This document shows positions 60,682 through 64,000 of a DNA stretch of 64,000 bases, one piece after another. The notes beneath the pieces are model-generated. The model was not told the origin of the DNA and did no database searches. It worked only from the letters and a program-made list of their open reading frames with translations. Origin of the DNA: Asparagopsis taxiformis (Eukaryota; Rhodophyta; Florideophyceae; Bonnemaisoniales; Bonnemaisoniaceae); the NCBI GenBank assembly GCA_030407315.1, contig JALQPE010001911.1:62001-126000 (forward strand). The letters run 5' to 3'. The position numbers and the translations under genes are program-made. Each line of letters opens with the position of its first letter. Within the stretch, counting starts at the first letter, position 1.

Positions 60682-60803
60682 GGTTCTTTCGCTCCTTCCG
60701 TTTTGTTCACAGGCCGCTCAACTCCCAGCATTTACCCCGCACGCGCACTCAAGCGTCAAGTCATGTACATTTCTACAGTAAAATACCAGTTCAGTTGCAA
60801 AGA

Positions 60804-62624
60804 TCACGCCGTGTGCTTGTTTGTTCCCAGCAAACTCTGCCTCTCTGCGTCCGCGTGTATCGAAAAGTCCAATGTATAGAATGACGTTTTGTTGCATTCA
60901 TCTTTCCGCGACGGCTCCCGGTCCAGACACGAATTGTTTGGTTGTGGCTTGGTAAAATCCACGTAACCTTTCTTTTTTGCACGACACGCATGCAATTGTT
61001 TCAAGAGTGCTACAATCTGATCCTGCAAAGCGACATTTTCGCCATGCCTCTCGAGAGAGTTTGTTAGTACGCGAACCACATCCAATCCCTTCATCCGTCC
61101 GCTGCTCTCCTCACAAGCTGACATATTCCACAAAAGTTCACAACCTTGCTGTTGAATATGAACGTTATCTGGGTAACTGATCATAGCAAATATACCGGCA
61201 TCAACTGCGCCTGAAGCTGACAACATCATAATGTTGAGCATATCTGCATCGGCGAGATTACGCAGTGTACGACACCCGATTTCCTGAATAGGCACGTTGT
61301 CGAGATATTTGGCCATCACCTTTGTGATTGCAGCTATTCCACCCAGTTTAGCCACTTCCTTCTTGCTCTCGAAAATATCGAAAACCGCGTTCCCCAAGGC
61401 TTGAACAACCTTTTCCGAGACGATTGCCGACTCACTTCCATTTCGCAACGCCGAAACGAGCGGTTCTAGCCCATTATGTCGGAGAAGTCGTATTCGATTC
61501 TCTTTCAAAAACAGCAGGTATCGCATAGCAGCACAGCCATGTTCCAGGATTTTCATGTTATTTCGATGCGTCTCCAAAGATGCGAGAATAGTTTCCAAAC
61601 CTTCATTCCTACCGATTTCTTCTCTGACTTGGTCACCTATTCTGCTCCAGTTTCGAACTAGAAGGAGACCATGGTGCTGAAATAGCTCATCATGCAAGCA
61701 ATTGCAGAGGAACCTGATGAACGGTTCGACAAGCCCCACACCGGCAGCTCTTGCGCTGTTTTCTTCGTCATTTCTGCACATGTTTCCAATAGCGATAAAG
61801 CCGTCAAAACGTATATTCCAATTGTACGGAAAGGCTTCCATCGCTTTTGAGATGGCTTCTATGGCATAGCTCTTAGCTGCAAGCCATTGGTTCACTTGCA
61901 CTCTGTCAGTTAGGTTTCTCAGTGCAGAACATCCGCTCACTTGCATCTGTTCGGTACCTTCATGTTTATCCATTGCATTAATGATTGTTTCGATGGCACC
62001 TATTTGTCCAACTTGTCTCTTGGTCTCGATACATTTTTGAGAAAGTTTGTTTAATGTCTTCGTTCCATCAGTTTGAACGGAAGCATTTTCCTCGAATAGT
62101 TTCATTGCCGACGACACGCATTGGACCCCTTGGAGAGACACGATTTTATTGAGTGTTGGCCTGTGGTCAGCCAAAGCGTGCAACGACATTATCGCATGTT
62201 GTTGCAGCTCACAAGGGCTGTTTGGGTTATTCATTGCTTGAATGACTGCCCGAACAACTCTGATGTTGTCTTTTTTCTGGGTTTTCGGGCAGGGTATCTG
62301 AGCAATTCGACAAATACCGAGACATGCACGCTGCTGTACTTGCATATTCTGGGCGTTGGCTTGCATATATTTAGCTATTTGCTCGAGGGCCATGTGAGCA
62401 AGATCTGTTGAACACACGCTCTGAGAAACATCATTACCGATGCGGATGATATCTTCAACGTAATCCAAAGCTTTAACGTTGTGAAAGATAAAGGCCTTGA
62501 TGTTTGCAGAGAGTTTTTGCTCGAGTCGCTGATCGTAATCTGACATATAGTCTAGACAGTTGCCCATTTGAAGTGACAAAAAGTTGCTTGAAAAAGAGTC
62601 GATTGTTCTGTCTCTATCGAACAT
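60804..62624 (-). CDS. Armadillo-repeat protein
   Basis: A 606-aa protein made almost entirely of ARM repeats (residues ~60-545). Repeats of the type QQHAIMSLHALADHRP, VSGCSALRNLTDR, LEHGCAAMRYLLFLKENR, IGCRTLRNLADADM and QQGCELLWNMSACEESS recur about every 42-48 residues. This spacing resembles the ARM arrays of LRRK2-like and ARMC-type scaffold proteins. No kinase, F-box or other catalytic domain is present. A second in-frame ATG at 62567 would start MGNCLDY, a good N-myristoylation site. The first ATG at 62624 would bury it. Which start is used decides whether it is membrane-anchored. Confidence 0.8.
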   Translation of the reverse strand: MFDRDRTIDSFSSNFLSLQMGNCLDYMSDYDQRLEQKLSANIKAFIFHNVKALDYVEDIIRIGNDVSQSVCSTDLAHMALEQIAKYMQANAQNMQVQQRACLGICRIAQIPCPKTQKKDNIRVVRAVIQAMNNPNSPCELQQHAIMSLHALADHRPTLNKIVSLQGVQCVSSAMKLFEENASVQTDGTKTLNKLSQKCIETKRQVGQIGAIETIINAMDKHEGTEQMQVSGCSALRNLTDRVQVNQWLAAKSYAIEAISKAMEAFPYNWNIRFDGFIAIGNMCRNDEENSARAAGVGLVEPFIRFLCNCLHDELFQHHGLLLVRNWSRIGDQVREEIGRNEGLETILASLETHRNNMKILEHGCAAMRYLLFLKENRIRLLRHNGLEPLVSALRNGSESAIVSEKVVQALGNAVFDIFESKKEVAKLGGIAAITKVMAKYLDNVPIQEIGCRTLRNLADADMLNIMMLSASGAVDAGIFAMISYPDNVHIQQQGCELLWNMSACEESSGRMKGLDVVRVLTNSLERHGENVALQDQIVALLKQLHACRAKKKGYVDFTKPQPNNSCLDREPSRKDECNKTSFYTLDFSIHADAERQSLLGTNKHTA

Positions 62625-63058
62625 CTTGGAGAAGTTTTGTCTTCTTTCGTTGCGTTAGGTGGTTTGTCTATGAGTTGAATTCAGTTACTGTAGGTTGCAC
62701 AACAACAAGGGGGGCGCGTATATTCGAAAACGAACAGTGAATCCTAGTTGGTCATTAAGTGTGTACCTTTTTGTTGGCTATAAATATTATTAAAGAGAGG
62801 AACTTTACGAAAGTATGTACGCTGTTGCATGGCACTCAACTTGTCGAAGATGGTACGTATGAGGTACATTGACGGAGAAACAGATATAGCACCGAGTCTG
62901 ACGACAAACGCATTGCTGTACTCGCCAAGTCAATCAGTTACCGCTTTGTAAATTTACAGAAATTCTATCATTCTTGTTGGAGGCAAAGCACGATCCGTCC
63001 ATTGCCCGGAATCGCAGCCGAGGCTGCGACTCCAACGCATCGTCTCCCAGTCCAGTCC
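62625..63058. promoter_or_regulatory. Divergent promoter, ARM and aspartyl protease genes
   Basis: About 430 bp, AT-rich, including TATAAATATTATTAAA at 62778-62793. No other motif stands out. Confidence 0.35.
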
Positions 63059-64000
63059 ATGCAACACAACGCAATGCTCACCACACCTATTTATCTACTT
63101 CTGCTACTCATCTCAGCTTCAATACCCATCAATGCTCAATCAATAGTCACTCAACTTCAGCTACAGCCGCCGCGTCCATCACTTCCCAATTCGCGACATG
63201 GCTTCCCATCCGAAGTGCATCTATTCGAGCCGGAGGAAGCGACACTCCCATCCTTTATCCACCGCCTCTTCCGAAGCTCCCGCGACGCCCCATCAATCCC
63301 TTTCAAGTCCCGCATTGTATCCGTAGATCTCCTCGGCGGCATCACCCGCGTCGGCGAGTACTACACACAGGTTCGAATCGGCGGCCAGCGCGTCCGCGTG
63401 CAGATCGACACCGGCTCGTCAACCATGGCGCTTCCAGTCGCCGAGTGCGATCATTGCCTCCCGTCCGACCAGCGCTACAACATGAAGCTGTCCATAACCG
63501 GCGAGGCACGATGGATCAAGTGCGTCAATGAGCTTTGCGCCCGTGACACCTGCATGGCGCGCAAATGCGCGCGATGTTCAGCATCGGATGCGTGTTGTGC
63601 GGACGAGAATCCGCAGGCGTGCGGATTCTTTTTGAAATACGGCGATGGGTCTGGTGCACGTGGAGGTCTCATGGTTGATGTAATGACATGGGGCAATGTA
63701 TCGGCACCGGTCATTTTCGGCGGCATTCTACACGATAGTCTCGACTTTCAACGGCCGCGCGTGGATGGAATTCTTGGGATGGCGTACGAGGCGCTCGCAT
63801 GCAACCCGACGTGCGTAGAGCCGCCGTTTCAGCAGATGGTGAAAGCAGGTGTGGTGGAAGATGTTTTTTCGATATGTATTACGGAACAGGGTGGCAAACT
63901 TGTGCTGGGTGAGTTTGATCAATCTCTTGCGAAAACGAACATCACGTATATACCACTGGCTTTGTCTGATCCGCCGACGTTCTATACAATGAATGTGAGC
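63059..64000 (+). CDS. Secreted aspartyl protease (A1), 3' end outside window
   Basis: A partial gene: the first 314 codons, continuing past 64000. It is a pepsin-fold protease of the secretory pathway. Signal peptide: MLTTPIYLLLLLISASIPIN from Met6. A short propeptide precedes the catalytic lobe. The first catalytic motif is IDTGSSTMALP (about residues 121-131). The flap has FFLKYGDGSGARGG. The second motif (Asp-Thr/Ser-Gly) would lie beyond the window. Between them is a Cys-rich insert: CDHC, then CVNELCARDTCMARKCARC and CC. Such a nepenthesin/plasmepsin-V-like insert is known in some algal and apicomplexan A1 proteases. The start could be the ATG at 63059 or Met6. Confidence 0.85.
   Translation, partial: MQHNAMLTTPIYLLLLLISASIPINAQSIVTQLQLQPPRPSLPNSRHGFPSEVHLFEPEEATLPSFIHRLFRSSRDAPSIPFKSRIVSVDLLGGITRVGEYYTQVRIGGQRVRVQIDTGSSTMALPVAECDHCLPSDQRYNMKLSITGEARWIKCVNELCARDTCMARKCARCSASDACCADENPQACGFFLKYGDGSGARGGLMVDVMTWGNVSAPVIFGGILHDSLDFQRPRVDGILGMAYEALACNPTCVEPPFQQMVKAGVVEDVFSICITEQGGKLVLGEFDQSLAKTNITYIPLALSDPPTFYTMNVS

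Noticed and set aside
62974..63531. A 185-codon plus-strand frame rich in Ser, His and Arg
   Set aside because: It overlaps the aspartyl protease frame, which has a signal peptide, DTGSS and Cys pattern. This is a shadow in another frame.

Overview
The window is nuclear DNA of a eukaryote with a compact, intron-poor genome. It encodes a 20S proteasome alpha-5 subunit, the proteasome activator PA200, a nucleoporin of the Nup96 type, the RNase P/MRP subunit Pop4, a VAP protein, a NASP histone chaperone and a cytosolic tryptophanyl-tRNA synthetase. A protein with a bipartite plastid/thylakoid-lumen targeting sequence (19699-20244) and a threonine synthase with a transit-like leader point to a photosynthetic host. 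Intron scarcity, short introns (65, 70 and 76 bp in the supported cases) and close convergent gene ends fit a unicellular red alga best, but this is inference and the species cannot be named from the sequence. I saw no rRNA, tRNA, CRISPR array, transposon or viral element.

Layout. 0.2-5.3 kb: a SANT/Myb-like protein, a 2.6 kb gene-poor stretch and a bZIP factor whose basic region has lost its invariant arginine. 5.4-7.9 kb: a GNAT-VOC fusion enzyme, an Elongin-B-like ubiquitin fold and a spliced proteasome alpha-5 gene, packed tightly. 8-10.6 kb: mostly non-coding. 10.6-17.5 kb: a DDT/WHIM-like chromatin protein with a frame change, then a copper module made of a two-HMA metallochaperone followed by a Cu(I) P-type ATPase with five Cys-bearing HMA domains. 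18.5-24.7 kb: a CDCA7-type zinc finger protein flanked by a 16-bp ACGTCA-containing direct repeat, a thylakoid-lumen protein, a four-finger C2H2 protein, a NASP-type chaperone, an unknown tail-anchored protein and a small secreted Cys-rich protein. 24.7-26.9 kb: an unresolved GC-rich stretch. 26.9-41.5 kb: a GT14-type glycosyltransferase, a WD40 protein, Pop4, threonine synthase, an STI1/Hop cochaperone without TPR1, a membrane-bound DUF1399 protein and a free-standing Nup96. 41.6-49.5 kb: a VAP, a secreted Cys-rich repeat protein, two paralogous putatively lipid-anchored proteins of unknown family, and a double-MSP protein. 50.7-64 kb: an unknown helical protein, PA200, TrpRS, an Mpv17/PMP22 protein, an armadillo protein, and the 5' part of an aspartyl protease with a Cys-rich insert that runs off the window.

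Functional links. The metallochaperone and copper ATPase sit head-to-tail and share near-duplicate HMA modules, so they probably form one copper-delivery route. PA200 ends in the Tyr-Tyr-Ala motif that in known PA200/Blm10 proteins docks in the alpha-5/alpha-6 pocket of the 20S core, and alpha-5 is also encoded here. The most system-like novelty is 41.6-49.5 kb, where two MSP-domain proteins surround a pair of new lipid-anchor-like paralogues sharing an invariant D-x16-E-x-Q core. No start or splice site has transcript support here; where the first in-frame ATG is doubtful, the entry says so.
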